From Candidatus Paenalcaligenes intestinipullorum (GTDB lineage: Bacteria; Pseudomonadota; Gammaproteobacteria; Burkholderiales; Burkholderiaceae_B), in NCBI GenBank assembly GCA_019120675.1, contig DWUQ01000082.1:1-24477 (forward strand): a DNA stretch of 24,477 bases, written 5' to 3'. Position 1 is the first letter of the stretch. Each line of letters begins with the position of its first letter. The position numbers and the translations under genes are program-made. Positions 7,531 through 14,996 of this stretch are shown here, piece after piece. Below the pieces are notes generated by a model. The model had not been told where the DNA came from. It ran no database searches and worked only from the letters and a program-made list of their open reading frames with translations.

Positions 7531-8298
7531 ATGTCTTTAATGCGTGAAATGTTAGAAGCCGGTGTCCACTTCGGTCACCAAACCCGTTTCTGGAACCCAA
7601 AGATGGAGCAATACATCTTTGGTCAACGCAACCGCATCCACATCATTAACCTCGAAAAAACCGTTGTTAATTTTGTTGACGCACAAAAATTCATCAGCCA
7701 ACTTGCCGCTCGTGGCGGCAGTGTGTTGTTTGTAGGCACCAAGCGCGCCGCACGCGAAATCGTAGCCGCCGAAGCCGAGCGCTGCGGTATGCCTTATGTC
7801 GACAGCCGTTGGTTGGGTGGCATGATGACCAACTTTAAAACCGTACGCAGCTCCATCAAGCGCCTCAAAGAGATGGAAGCACAGGTCGAAGCCGGTGCGT
7901 TGGAAAACATGACCAAAAAAGAAGGTCTGTTGTTTGAGCGTGAGCTAGAGAAACTACACAAATCCATCGGTGGTATTAAAGACATGAACAAGCTGCCTGA
8001 TGCACTGTTCGTGATTGACGTCGGTTACCACAAAATTGCCGTGGCCGAAGCCCGTACGTTGGGTATCCCCGTTGTGGCAGTTGTCGATACCAACCACTCT
8101 CCCGATGGTTTAACCAAAGTTATTCCTGGTAACGATGACTCCGCCAAAGCCATTGCGTTGTACGCTCGTGGTATGGCCGACGCCGTACTCGAAGGTCGTA
8201 ATCAAGCTCTAAATGGCTTAGTCGAAGAAGTCCGCGCCGACGAGGACTTTGTCGAAGTGGACGAGCAGCCTGAAGCCGAGGCCGCTAGCGAGGAGTAA
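7531..8298 (+). CDS. rpsB: 30S ribosomal protein S2
   Basis: The protein starts M-S-L-M-R-E-M-L-E-A-G-V-H-F-G-H-Q-T-R-F-W, the standard S2 N-terminus, and is 255 residues long (E. coli 241) with an acidic C-terminal tail typical of betaproteobacteria. S2 binds late to the 30S head-body junction and helps recruit S1. The chosen ATG is preceded by GGAG at 7521-7524 with a 6-nt gap. The frame is open for 38 more codons upstream to a GTG at 7417, but those codons encode nothing S2-like and lie in the structured leader, so the longer start is rejected. It forms the conserved rpsB-tsf pair. Confidence 0.98.
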   Translation: MSLMREMLEAGVHFGHQTRFWNPKMEQYIFGQRNRIHIINLEKTVVNFVDAQKFISQLAARGGSVLFVGTKRAAREIVAAEAERCGMPYVDSRWLGGMMTNFKTVRSSIKRLKEMEAQVEAGALENMTKKEGLLFERELEKLHKSIGGIKDMNKLPDALFVIDVGYHKIAVAEARTLGIPVVAVVDTNHSPDGLTKVIPGNDDSAKAIALYARGMADAVLEGRNQALNGLVEEVRADEDFVEVDEQPEAEAASEE

Positions 8299-8315
8299 TC
8301 CTCCACCTCACAAAC

Positions 8316-8403
8316 CCTGTTCTAAACAGGTGGTGCCTGCCCACGATTTTCCTTGGGCAGGCGCCGCGATAGAATTTATCTCAGCCAGGCGCTTCTTGCC
8401 TGG
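8316..8403 (+). promoter_or_regulatory. Three tandem hairpins in the rpsB-tsf gap
   Basis: The 130-bp gap between rpsB and tsf holds three perfect inverted repeats on the transcript: CCTGTT/AACAGG (8316-8330, 3-nt loop), GCCTGCCCA/TGGGCAGGC (8335-8362, 9-bp stem, 10-nt loop) and CCAGGC/GCCTGG (8385-8403, 7-nt loop). None is followed by a T-run, so these are not classical terminators. They may tune the S2 to EF-Ts ratio by attenuation, RNA processing or protection of the message. Confidence 0.5.
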
Positions 8404-8428
8404 TCTGCCCTACAGATTGGAGAATACC

Positions 8429-9304
8429 GTGGCCCAAATCACAGCATCAATGGTTAAAGAGTTGCGCGAGAAAACCGACGCGCCCATGATGGAATGCAAA
8501 AAAGCATTAGTTGAAACCGATGGCGATATCGCTAAAGCTGAAGAGCTATTGCGCGTCAAACTCGGTGGTAAAGCCAGCAAAGCCGCTTCCCGAGTCACCG
8601 CCGAAGGTCTCGTGACGGTATATATTGCCGACGACAAACAGACGGGTGCTATTCTCGAAGTGAACTGCGAAACCGACTTCGTTGCTAAAAACGACGAGTT
8701 CATCCAGTTCGTGAACGACATCGCCCAGCTGATTGCTGAGCACAATCCTGCCGACCTCGAAGCCGTTGCAGCGTTGCCGTTAGGTGAAGGCACAGTTGAA
8801 AGCGTGCGCACTGAGCTCATCGGCCGCATTGGTGAAAACATGAGCATTCGTCGCTTCAAGCGCTTTGCTACCGATAAATCTTTAGCTCAGTACGTGCACG
8901 GTGGTCGTATTGCGACCTTGGTTGAGTTTGCCGGTGACGAAGAGGTCGGTAAGGATTTGGCCATGCACATTACCGCTACCCGTCCTAAAGCACTGGACGC
9001 CAACGGTGTCGACGCGGCCGAAATTGAAACCGAGCGCTCCGTTGCTCAGCAAAAAGCAGCGGAGTCTGGTAAGCCTGCCGATATCGTCCAAAAGATGGTC
9101 GACGGTGCGGTAGCGAAGTTCCTCAAGGAAGTGACCTTGCTGTCACAGCCTTTCGTAAAGAACGACAAGCAAACGGTTGAGCAAATGCTCAAAGCCAACA
9201 ATGCCGAAATCACCGGTTACGCTCTGTTTGTAGTGGGCGAGGGCATTGAGCGTCGCAATGAAGACTTTGCAGCCGAAGTCGCGGCGGCACAAGCTGGTAA
9301 CTAA
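8429..9304 (+). CDS. tsf: Elongation factor Ts
   Basis: This 291-residue cytoplasmic factor exchanges GDP for GTP on EF-Tu. The N-terminal UBA-like domain covers about residues 1-50 (A-Q-I-T-A-S-M-V-K-E-L-R). The EF-Tu-contact motif T-D-F-V-A-K-N is at 82-88, with Asp83 and Phe84 matching the E. coli residues that disrupt the Mg/nucleotide site. Two dimerisation-type core repeats follow. The start is a GTG, preceded by GGAG at 8419-8422 with a 6-nt gap. The frame is open further upstream, but that stretch overlaps the end of rpsB and is not Ts-like. The 130-bp gap from rpsB contains hairpins, so expression may be set separately from S2. Confidence 0.97.
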   Translation: MAQITASMVKELREKTDAPMMECKKALVETDGDIAKAEELLRVKLGGKASKAASRVTAEGLVTVYIADDKQTGAILEVNCETDFVAKNDEFIQFVNDIAQLIAEHNPADLEAVAALPLGEGTVESVRTELIGRIGENMSIRRFKRFATDKSLAQYVHGGRIATLVEFAGDEEVGKDLAMHITATRPKALDANGVDAAEIETERSVAQQKAAESGKPADIVQKMVDGAVAKFLKEVTLLSQPFVKNDKQTVEQMLKANNAEITGYALFVVGEGIERRNEDFAAEVAAAQAGN

Positions 9305-9325
9305 GTCTTTGCTTATGTAGTGCTG

Positions 9326-9358
9326 AGCTGGTATTCGCCTGTAAAGTGAATACCAGCT
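9326..9358 (+). promoter_or_regulatory. 11-bp perfect hairpin in the tsf-pyrH gap
   Basis: AGCTGGTATTC (9326-9336) and GAATACCAGCT (9348-9358) are fully complementary around an 11-nt loop, 21 bp after the tsf stop. The next T-run, six long, is about 20 nt further on (9378-9383), so this is not a standard intrinsic terminator. It could still be an attenuator or a 3'-end-protecting structure that separates the rpsB-tsf message from pyrH onwards. A TATTAT at 9388-9393 might serve a pyrH promoter, but no good -35 is visible. Confidence 0.5.
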
Positions 9359-9409
9359 AAACTTTATCTGTCTGCTATTTTTTACGGTATTATTTTTCGG
9401 ATCTTTGCC

Positions 9410-10126
9410 ATGCATACCCCTCTTTACAAGCGTGTTTTACTCAAACTTTCTGGCGAAGCTCTGATGGGCCAAGATGCCTTTGGTATCAATCGTGCCACCA
9501 TCGTGCGCATGACCGAGGAAATTTCTGAAGTCGCTGCGTTAGGGGTACAGGTAGCGATTGTGATCGGTGGGGGTAACATCTTCCGTGGTATTGCAGCAGG
9601 TGCCCAAGGTATGGATCGTGCTACGGCCGACTATATGGGCATGATGGCGACGGTTATGAATGCATTAGCCCTCCAAGATGCCCTCAAAAACAAAGGCTTA
9701 GACGCGCGCGTACAGTCTGCGCTCAATATCGAGCAAGTGGTTGAGCCTTACATTCGTCCTAAAGCCTTGCGCTATCTTGAAGAAGGTAAAGTGGTTGTGT
9801 TTGCAGCGGGCACAGGCAACCCATTTTTTACTACGGATACTGCCGCCGCCTTGCGCGGTGCTGAAGTGGGTGCGGAAATCGTTTTAAAAGCCACCAAAGT
9901 GGATGGTATTTATAGTGCCGACCCCAACAAGGATCCTACCGCCACGCGCTATTCGCGCATCAGTTTTGATGAAGCCATTGTGCGTCGACTTGAAATTATG
10001 GACGCTACCGCCTTTGCGCTCTGTCGCGACCGTAAACTCCCCATTAAAGTTTTCTCCATCAATAAGCTTGGAGCTCTGACCCGCGCAATCTGCGGCGAAG
10101 ACGAAGGCACGTTGGTACACGTTTAA
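9410..10126 (+). CDS. pyrH: UMP kinase
   Basis: This 238-residue bacterial-type UMP kinase of the amino-acid-kinase fold phosphorylates UMP to UDP with ATP for RNA, cell-wall and glycan precursors. The N-terminal K-R-V-L-L-K-L-S-G-E-A-L and the I-G-G-G-N-I-F-R-G phosphate-binding loop are diagnostic, as are D-Y-M-G-M-M-A-T and the K-A-T-K-V-D-G-I-Y ATP-site region. Length equals that of family members (E. coli 241). Bacterial enzymes are hexamers controlled by GTP and UTP. The ATG has only a weak ribosome site. It lies 105 bp after tsf and 13 bp before frr, giving the common tsf-pyrH-frr order. Confidence 0.97.
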   Translation: MHTPLYKRVLLKLSGEALMGQDAFGINRATIVRMTEEISEVAALGVQVAIVIGGGNIFRGIAAGAQGMDRATADYMGMMATVMNALALQDALKNKGLDARVQSALNIEQVVEPYIRPKALRYLEEGKVVVFAAGTGNPFFTTDTAAALRGAEVGAEIVLKATKVDGIYSADPNKDPTATRYSRISFDEAIVRRLEIMDATAFALCRDRKLPIKVFSINKLGALTRAICGEDEGTLVHV

Positions 10127-10139
10127 TACAGGAATTATT

Positions 10140-10700
10140 ATGAGCTTAGCCGATCTTCGTAATTCAGCTGAAACCCGTATGAAACGCTCTTTGGAGTCGT
10201 TGCAGCTGAGTCTAAGTAAACTACGCACGGGGCGAGCCAACGCGGGATTGCTTGATCACGTGACGGTTGATTACTACGGTTCCCAAGTGCCGGTAGGGCA
10301 AGTCGCCAACGTTACCGTTTTGGATGCTCGCACCCTGAGTCTGCAAGTTTGGGAAAAGCAAATGGCCCCAGTCGTCGACAAAGCCATTCGTGAATCGGAC
10401 TTAGGCTTAAACCCCATCGCGATGGGCGAAAACATCCGAGTACCGTTGCCCGCCTTAACCGAGGAGCGTCGTCGCGACTTGACTCGTATTGTGCGTTCCG
10501 AGGGCGAGGACGCCAAAGTAGCGGTACGCAATTTACGTCGTGAAGCCAACGATGGTGCCAAGCGCTTACTCAAAGACAAAGAGATCTCCGAAGACGATGA
10601 CCGTCGTTTCCAAGACGACATCCAAAAACTAACGGATAAATTTGTTGCGGAAATTGATAAGGTCGTTGCCGCCAAAGAAGACGAGGTTATGACGGTCTAA
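10140..10700 (+). CDS. frr: Ribosome recycling factor
   Basis: This 186-residue protein, with EF-G, splits post-termination 70S ribosomes. Length and sequence fit the family (E. coli 185): the L-S-K-L-R-T-G-R-A-N-A segment and the C-terminal D-K-F-V-A-E-I-D-K-V-V-A-A-K-E-D-E-V-M helix are characteristic, and the lysine- and arginine-rich triple-helix-bundle composition is intact. The ATG follows AGGA at 10130-10133 with a 6-nt gap. It sits between pyrH (13 bp) and uppS. A short hairpin plus T5 overlaps its stop codon (see separate entry). Confidence 0.97.
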   Translation: MSLADLRNSAETRMKRSLESLQLSLSKLRTGRANAGLLDHVTVDYYGSQVPVGQVANVTVLDARTLSLQVWEKQMAPVVDKAIRESDLGLNPIAMGENIRVPLPALTEERRRDLTRIVRSEGEDAKVAVRNLRREANDGAKRLLKDKEISEDDDRRFQDDIQKLTDKFVAEIDKVVAAKEDEVMTV

Positions 10701-10711
10701 GCCGTCTTTTT
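10691..10711 (+). terminator. Small hairpin plus T5 overlapping the frr stop
   Basis: GACGG (10691-10695) pairs with CCGTC (10702-10706) around a 6-nt loop containing the frr stop codon, followed directly by five T residues. The 5-bp stem is short for an efficient terminator. Partial read-through into uppS is more likely than full stop, since no strong promoter is visible before uppS. Confidence 0.35.
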
Positions 10712-10724
10712 GGGTGTACGCATC

Positions 10725-11480
10725 ATGACCTTAAGCTCTACTCTGAGTGTGCCGAGCGCTTCGGCTATACCACGCCATTTAGCCATTATTATGGATGGCA
10801 ATGGTCGTTGGGCAACTCGGAGTTTTTTACCCCGCACGGCCGGTCATGCGCGGGGTCTGCAAGCCGTAAAGCGCGTGGTCGAAGCTTGCGGTCAGCATGG
10901 AGTAGAGTATTTAACTTTGTTTGCTTTTAGCTCCGAAAACTGGCGACGCCCCCAAGAGGAGGTCTCCTTGTTGATGCGCTTATTTGTACAAACCTTAGAG
11001 CGCGAAATCGACAAGCTTTCCGAGCGAGGGGTGCGTTTGCGTGTCATCGGTGATTTGGACGCGTTCGAGCCACGTTTGCAAGATCTTATTCTTCAAGCCC
11101 AAGAGCGTACCGCTCAAAACACTACCTTGCACCTAACGATTGCGGCAAACTATGGTGGGCGTTGGGATATACTGCAAGCAACTCAACACATGCTCAAAGC
11201 GCAGCCGCAGTTGGCCGCTCACCCTGAGAAAATTAACGAACAAAGCTTAGCGCCTTATTTATCGATGGCCTTTGCCCCCGAGCCAGATCTGTTCATTCGT
11301 ACGGGGGGCGAGCAACGCATCTCGAATTTTCTGATCTGGCAGCTCGCTTATACCGAGCTGTATTTTACGGATCGGTATTGGCCAGACATCAATGCGCAGC
11401 ATTTGCAAGAAGCCTTTGATTGGTACGCCACACGAGAGCGTCGTTTTGGTCGTACTAGTGCCCAACTCTCTCAACCCTAA
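10725..11480 (+). CDS. uppS: Undecaprenyl diphosphate synthase (cis-prenyltransferase)
   Basis: This 251-residue cytoplasmic, membrane-associated enzyme adds eight isopentenyl units in cis to farnesyl diphosphate, giving the C55 lipid carrier for peptidoglycan and O-antigen. The signature I-I-M-D-G-N-G-R-W-A holds catalytic Asp24, then G-H-A-R-G, F-A-F-S-S-E-N-W-x-R-P, and near the C-terminus R-T-G-G-E-Q-R-I-S-N-F with the metal-binding Glu. All are intact. I chose the ATG at 10725 over a TTG five codons earlier. The ribosome site is poor. It is followed by cdsA after 15 bp, the standard uppS-cdsA-dxr order linking lipid carrier, phospholipid and isoprenoid supply. Confidence 0.95.
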   Translation: MTLSSTLSVPSASAIPRHLAIIMDGNGRWATRSFLPRTAGHARGLQAVKRVVEACGQHGVEYLTLFAFSSENWRRPQEEVSLLMRLFVQTLEREIDKLSERGVRLRVIGDLDAFEPRLQDLILQAQERTAQNTTLHLTIAANYGGRWDILQATQHMLKAQPQLAAHPEKINEQSLAPYLSMAFAPEPDLFIRTGGEQRISNFLIWQLAYTELYFTDRYWPDINAQHLQEAFDWYATRERRFGRTSAQLSQP

Positions 11481-11495
11481 TTCACCATTTAGCCT

Positions 11496-12368
11496 ATGTT
11501 AAAGCAGCGTGTCCTCACTGCGGTTGTGTTAATCACCATTTTAGTTGGCGCGATGTTGCTGCCTTCGAGCTGGCCTTTAAATGTTTTGCTGAGCGTGGCG
11601 GCCGCCTGCGCTTTATGGGAATGGTTACGTCTAAGCTGGCCTGAGCAGGCCAGCTTTTTTGCGCCCACTGTAGCGGTACTGATGTTTTGTTTAATGCTAG
11701 CCATGCTGAATGGTTGGCAAGTTACCACGTACGCACCGTGGGTGGCCACTCTTTTACCTTTGGTTTTTAAAGTTTTATTGCCATTAGTAGTGTTGGTGTG
11801 GGTGGTTGGGGTGAGCTTAATGCTGGCCTTCGCCCAAGTGCAAACGCCGCAAACACGCGTCGCACTTAGTCTATTTGGTGTGGCAGCAGTCTTTTTGGCG
11901 TGGGCAAGTTTAGTGCAAATGGTTTTAGCCCAAGGGCCAGCGTACTTGGTTTCCATGATGGCGATTGTATGGGTGGCGGACATTGCCGCTTATTTTGCTG
12001 GACGCGCCTTGGGTAAACGTAAACTAGCGCCCCGCATTAGTCCGGGTAAAACGTGGGCGGGTTTGGTCGGTGGGGTAATGGGGGTGGTGGCTTATGTGCT
12101 GTTGTCTGCGCAGTGGGAGCAGAGCTATGCAGCGCACTTGCTGCAACATTGGTCTTGGCCCATTGCTGTATTAATTGCCGTGCTGTTGGCTGTACTCTCT
12201 GTCATGGGGGATCTGTTTGAATCCTTGCTCAAGCGTCGGGCAGGCGTCAAAGACTCCAGCCAACTCTTACCCGGGCATGGGGGGGTCTACGATCGCATTG
12301 ATGCGTTAATTCCGGTTGCTCCTGTGGCGTTATTAGTGGGTGGGAATTTTGGGGCTTATTTTGGGTAA
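11496..12368 (+). CDS. cdsA: Phosphatidate cytidylyltransferase (CDP-diglyceride synthase)
   Basis: This 290-residue polytopic inner-membrane enzyme makes CDP-diacylglycerol from phosphatidic acid and CTP, the precursor of all phospholipids. It is rich in hydrophobic segments through most of its length. The C-terminal CDS signature spans about residues 243-269 and reads S-L-L-K-R-R, V-K-D-S, L-P-G-H-G-G and D-R-I-D, with the charged residues that hold Mg and CTP. S-P-G-K-T-W-A-G upstream is also typical. Length is normal. A 9-bp hairpin followed by a T-run lies inside the frame near codons 47-55 (separate entry). It is followed by dxr after a 39-bp gap. Confidence 0.95.
   Translation: MLKQRVLTAVVLITILVGAMLLPSSWPLNVLLSVAAACALWEWLRLSWPEQASFFAPTVAVLMFCLMLAMLNGWQVTTYAPWVATLLPLVFKVLLPLVVLVWVVGVSLMLAFAQVQTPQTRVALSLFGVAAVFLAWASLVQMVLAQGPAYLVSMMAIVWVADIAAYFAGRALGKRKLAPRISPGKTWAGLVGGVMGVVAYVLLSAQWEQSYAAHLLQHWSWPIAVLIAVLLAVLSVMGDLFESLLKRRAGVKDSSQLLPGHGGVYDRIDALIPVAPVALLVGGNFGAYFG
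11633..11660 (+). terminator. Terminator-shaped hairpin inside cdsA
   Basis: AAGCTGGCC (11633-11641) pairs perfectly with GGCCAGCTT (11648-11656) around a 6-nt loop, and T residues run from 11655 to 11660. This has the form of a strong intrinsic terminator but lies in the translated frame, encoding L-S-W-P-E-Q-A-S-F-F. Ribosomes translating cdsA would be expected to melt or mask it. Function is inferred from shape only. Confidence 0.4.
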
Positions 12369-12407
12369 GCCCAGATTTTTCGGGCGTTTAAAGCGTCTCT
12401 CTGTATT

Positions 12408-13622
12408 ATGACTATTCAGCGCATTTGTATTTTAGGCTCGACAGGCTCTATAGGCTGCAGCACCCTAGATGTGGTGGCTCGCCATCCTGAGCAGCTTAGC
12501 GTGTACGCGCTGACCGCGCACCAAAACATTACTTTGTTGGCCAAGCAGGTTCAACAGTTTAAACCACGGGTTGTGGTGTTGCCCGATGCCGCGACATTAC
12601 AAAGCTTCCTTAATCACTACCACGACAGTTGGACGCCTGAGTACCGTTTGGGCACGGAGGGCTTATGTTCGGTGGCCGCAGACAGCGAGGTGGATACCGT
12701 CATGGCAGCCATTGTGGGGGCAGCCTGTTTAGCCCCCGTTTTGGCAGCTGCCCAAGCGGGCAAACGCATTTTACTTGCCAACAAAGAGGCCTTAGTGGCG
12801 GCGGGATCCTTGTTTTTAAATGCGGTGAAGCAATCCCGCGCGACACTGATACCAATTGATAGCGAGCATAATGCTATTTATCAGTGCTTACCGGAAACGA
12901 TTCGCGCTCCCATACCCGAGCAGGCTCATCCTAGTATTCTACGTTTATTGCTCACGGCTTCAGGTGGGCCCTTTCGTACGTGGCCGCTCGATGACTTCGC
13001 AACGATTACGCCTCAGCAAGCGTGCGCTCATCCAAATTGGAGCATGGGACAGAAAATTTCGGTCGATTCTGCCACCATGTTAAATAAAGGCTTAGAGGTG
13101 ATTGAGGCGCATTGGCTATTTGCCATGCCTGCTGACAAAATACAAGTACTGATCCATCCTCAAAGCATTGTGCATTCGATGGTGGAGTACATTGATGGCT
13201 CCGTTATGGCACAAATGGGCCAGCCCGATATGCGCACTTCGATTGCTTTTGGTTTGGGCTTTCCCGAACGCATTCAGAGTGGCGTGCCGCCCTTATCGTT
13301 TAGTGCATTAAGCCAATTAGAGTTCGAAGAACCCAGTTTGGAGCGTTTCCCTTGTTTGGCCTTGGCCTTTGATGCCTTGCGTACCTCACAAGCCGCTTGT
13401 ATTGCTTTAAATGCGAGCAACGAAGTGGCGGTCGCGCAATTTTTAAACGGTCAAATCGCTTATTTGGATATTCCACGAGTGATTCAAGCCAGCATTGATG
13501 CCATGCTAAAGCACGACACGACTGTGATTGAAAGTATTGAGCATGTGGTGGCGCTTGATCAGCAAGCTCGCCATACGGCAAACCAGATTAGCCTTAGTTT
13601 TACGCAACGCAATCACGCATGA
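12408..13622 (+). CDS. dxr: 1-deoxy-D-xylulose 5-phosphate reductoisomerase
   Basis: This 404-residue cytoplasmic enzyme performs the second step of the MEP isoprenoid pathway, turning DXP into 2-C-methyl-D-erythritol 4-phosphate with NADPH. The N-terminal NADPH motif G-S-T-G-S-I-G is at 10-16. A-N-K-E-A-L is at 124-129. The metal ligands are D151 and E153 (in I-D-S-E-H-N-A) and E230 (in M-L-N-K-G-L-E). A-S-G-G-P-F-R is at 184-190. All active-site elements are present and length matches E. coli (398). Its TGA overlaps the rseP ATG (ATGA), so the two are likely translationally coupled. Its product feeds the isoprenoid that UppS elongates. Confidence 0.97.
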   Translation: MTIQRICILGSTGSIGCSTLDVVARHPEQLSVYALTAHQNITLLAKQVQQFKPRVVVLPDAATLQSFLNHYHDSWTPEYRLGTEGLCSVAADSEVDTVMAAIVGAACLAPVLAAAQAGKRILLANKEALVAAGSLFLNAVKQSRATLIPIDSEHNAIYQCLPETIRAPIPEQAHPSILRLLLTASGGPFRTWPLDDFATITPQQACAHPNWSMGQKISVDSATMLNKGLEVIEAHWLFAMPADKIQVLIHPQSIVHSMVEYIDGSVMAQMGQPDMRTSIAFGLGFPERIQSGVPPLSFSALSQLEFEEPSLERFPCLALAFDALRTSQAACIALNASNEVAVAQFLNGQIAYLDIPRVIQASIDAMLKHDTTVIESIEHVVALDQQARHTANQISLSFTQRNHA

Positions 13623-14956
13623 TTTTCACTGTTATCGCCTTTGTCGTCGCCTTAGGCATTTTGGTGGCCATCCACGAATATGGGCATTACTGGGTAGCAC
13701 GTCGCTGTGGCGTACATGTGGAGCGTTTTTCCTTAGGGTTTGGGCCTGTGCTTTGGCGTCGCACCGATAAGCACGGCTGTGAGTGGGCCGTATCCGCCTT
13801 ACCGTTGGGCGGTTATGTGATGATGCAACAAGATCCGACGCCTGATTCGCCCCCCCAGGCTGCTGCCACAGCCTTCAACCAAAAAAGCCTGGCTCAGCGT
13901 GCGGCCATTACTGCTGCTGGGCCCATTGCGAACTTACTTTTAGCGGTTGTGTTGTATACCGTAATTGGCTTAGTTGGCGTCAACGAGCCCAGGGCTATTT
14001 TGGCGTCTCCGCCAGCCGGGTCGGTAGCAGCGAAGGCTGGCTTGCAAGGAGGCGAGCAGGTCGTAGCCGTGAATCACAAAGCCATACAATCTTGGCCTCA
14101 ATTTCATTGGGAATTGCTTGATCTCAGTACTGCAGGAGGCGAGGTGCACTTGCAGGTACAAGCTAATGAGCGCGCCGGTTTGCGTGCGCTGCAGTTTCAA
14201 TTACCGCCAGCTGAGTTGCACCCTGATGGGCCGGATCCAATGGGGGCGGCAGGTTTTGCGTTGCAAGTGCCAAACGTATTGGCTCAAGAGGTTTTGCCTG
14301 GTAGTGCGGCTGAGCGTGGAGGTGTGCAGGCCGAGGATCAGATTATTGCTATCGATGACATCCAGCAGCCCAATGCCCGCGAATTTGTGAACTATGTGCA
14401 AACGCATCCAGGCAAAGAAGTAACGTTAACCGTGGTGCGTAACGGCGAGCCTCAGGCGTTAACGCTTACGATTGATCGGCACACTAATGCCGCAGGTGAG
14501 TCAATAGGACGTGTCGGGTTACAACTTCAAGCGGATTATCCCACGACCACAGTACGTTATGGTTTAATAGGCAGTTTGACCAATGCGGTGATACGCACTA
14601 GTGATACGTTTACAGTATCACTGAAAATGATGGCGCGAATGGTGACGGGTCAAGTTTCCGTCAAAAACATCAGCGGGCCAGTGTCAATTGCAGATTATGC
14701 TGGTAAAACAGCACGTTTTGGCTTAATTGCTTATTTGCAGTTTTTGGCCCTAATCAGTGTTAGCATCGCATTATTAAATTTATTACCCATTCCTATGCTG
14801 GATGGCGGCCACCTCTTGTATTATGCTGTCGAAGCGATTCGCGGCAAGCCGCTTTCTGAAACCTGGCAAATGCGTGGGCGTACCATAGGCTTGTTTATTC
14901 TGGGTGCGCTGATGCTGCTGGCCTTTACCAATGATTTCTTAAGAATTATTGGTTAA
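13619..14956 (+). CDS. rseP: RseP site-2 intramembrane metalloprotease
   Basis: This 445-residue inner-membrane zinc protease belongs to the S2P family. The HExxH motif H19-E-Y-G-H23 sits in the first membrane segment. The third zinc ligand is D395 in the N-L-L-P-I-P-M-L-D-G-G-H motif of a late segment. The periplasmic middle carries two PDZ-like domains (roughly residues 110-300). The family cuts anti-sigma factor RseA after DegS, releasing sigma-E, and clears signal-peptide remnants. The start overlaps the dxr stop by 4 bp. The gene lies 40 bp before bamA, as is usual in proteobacteria, coupling envelope stress sensing to outer-membrane assembly. The rseA and rpoE genes are not in the window. 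Confidence 0.95.
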   Translation: MIFTVIAFVVALGILVAIHEYGHYWVARRCGVHVERFSLGFGPVLWRRTDKHGCEWAVSALPLGGYVMMQQDPTPDSPPQAAATAFNQKSLAQRAAITAAGPIANLLLAVVLYTVIGLVGVNEPRAILASPPAGSVAAKAGLQGGEQVVAVNHKAIQSWPQFHWELLDLSTAGGEVHLQVQANERAGLRALQFQLPPAELHPDGPDPMGAAGFALQVPNVLAQEVLPGSAAERGGVQAEDQIIAIDDIQQPNAREFVNYVQTHPGKEVTLTVVRNGEPQALTLTIDRHTNAAGESIGRVGLQLQADYPTTTVRYGLIGSLTNAVIRTSDTFTVSLKMMARMVTGQVSVKNISGPVSIADYAGKTARFGLIAYLQFLALISVSIALLNLLPIPMLDGGHLLYYAVEAIRGKPLSETWQMRGRTIGLFILGALMLLAFTNDFLRIIG

Positions 14957-14996
14957 GACATTTATCTAATTTTTGATCGACCGAGGATGCCCTAGG

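Noticed and set aside
8249..8428. 60-codon in-frame extension upstream of EF-Ts
   Set aside because: It overlaps the end of rpsB, is not Ts-like, and the GTG at 8429 has a well-placed GGAG followed by the standard N-terminus.
11489..11983. 164-codon open frame antisense to cdsA
   Set aside because: It is a mirror of cdsA codon structure with low-complexity Thr/Lys/Ala composition and no recognisable domain or ribosome site.
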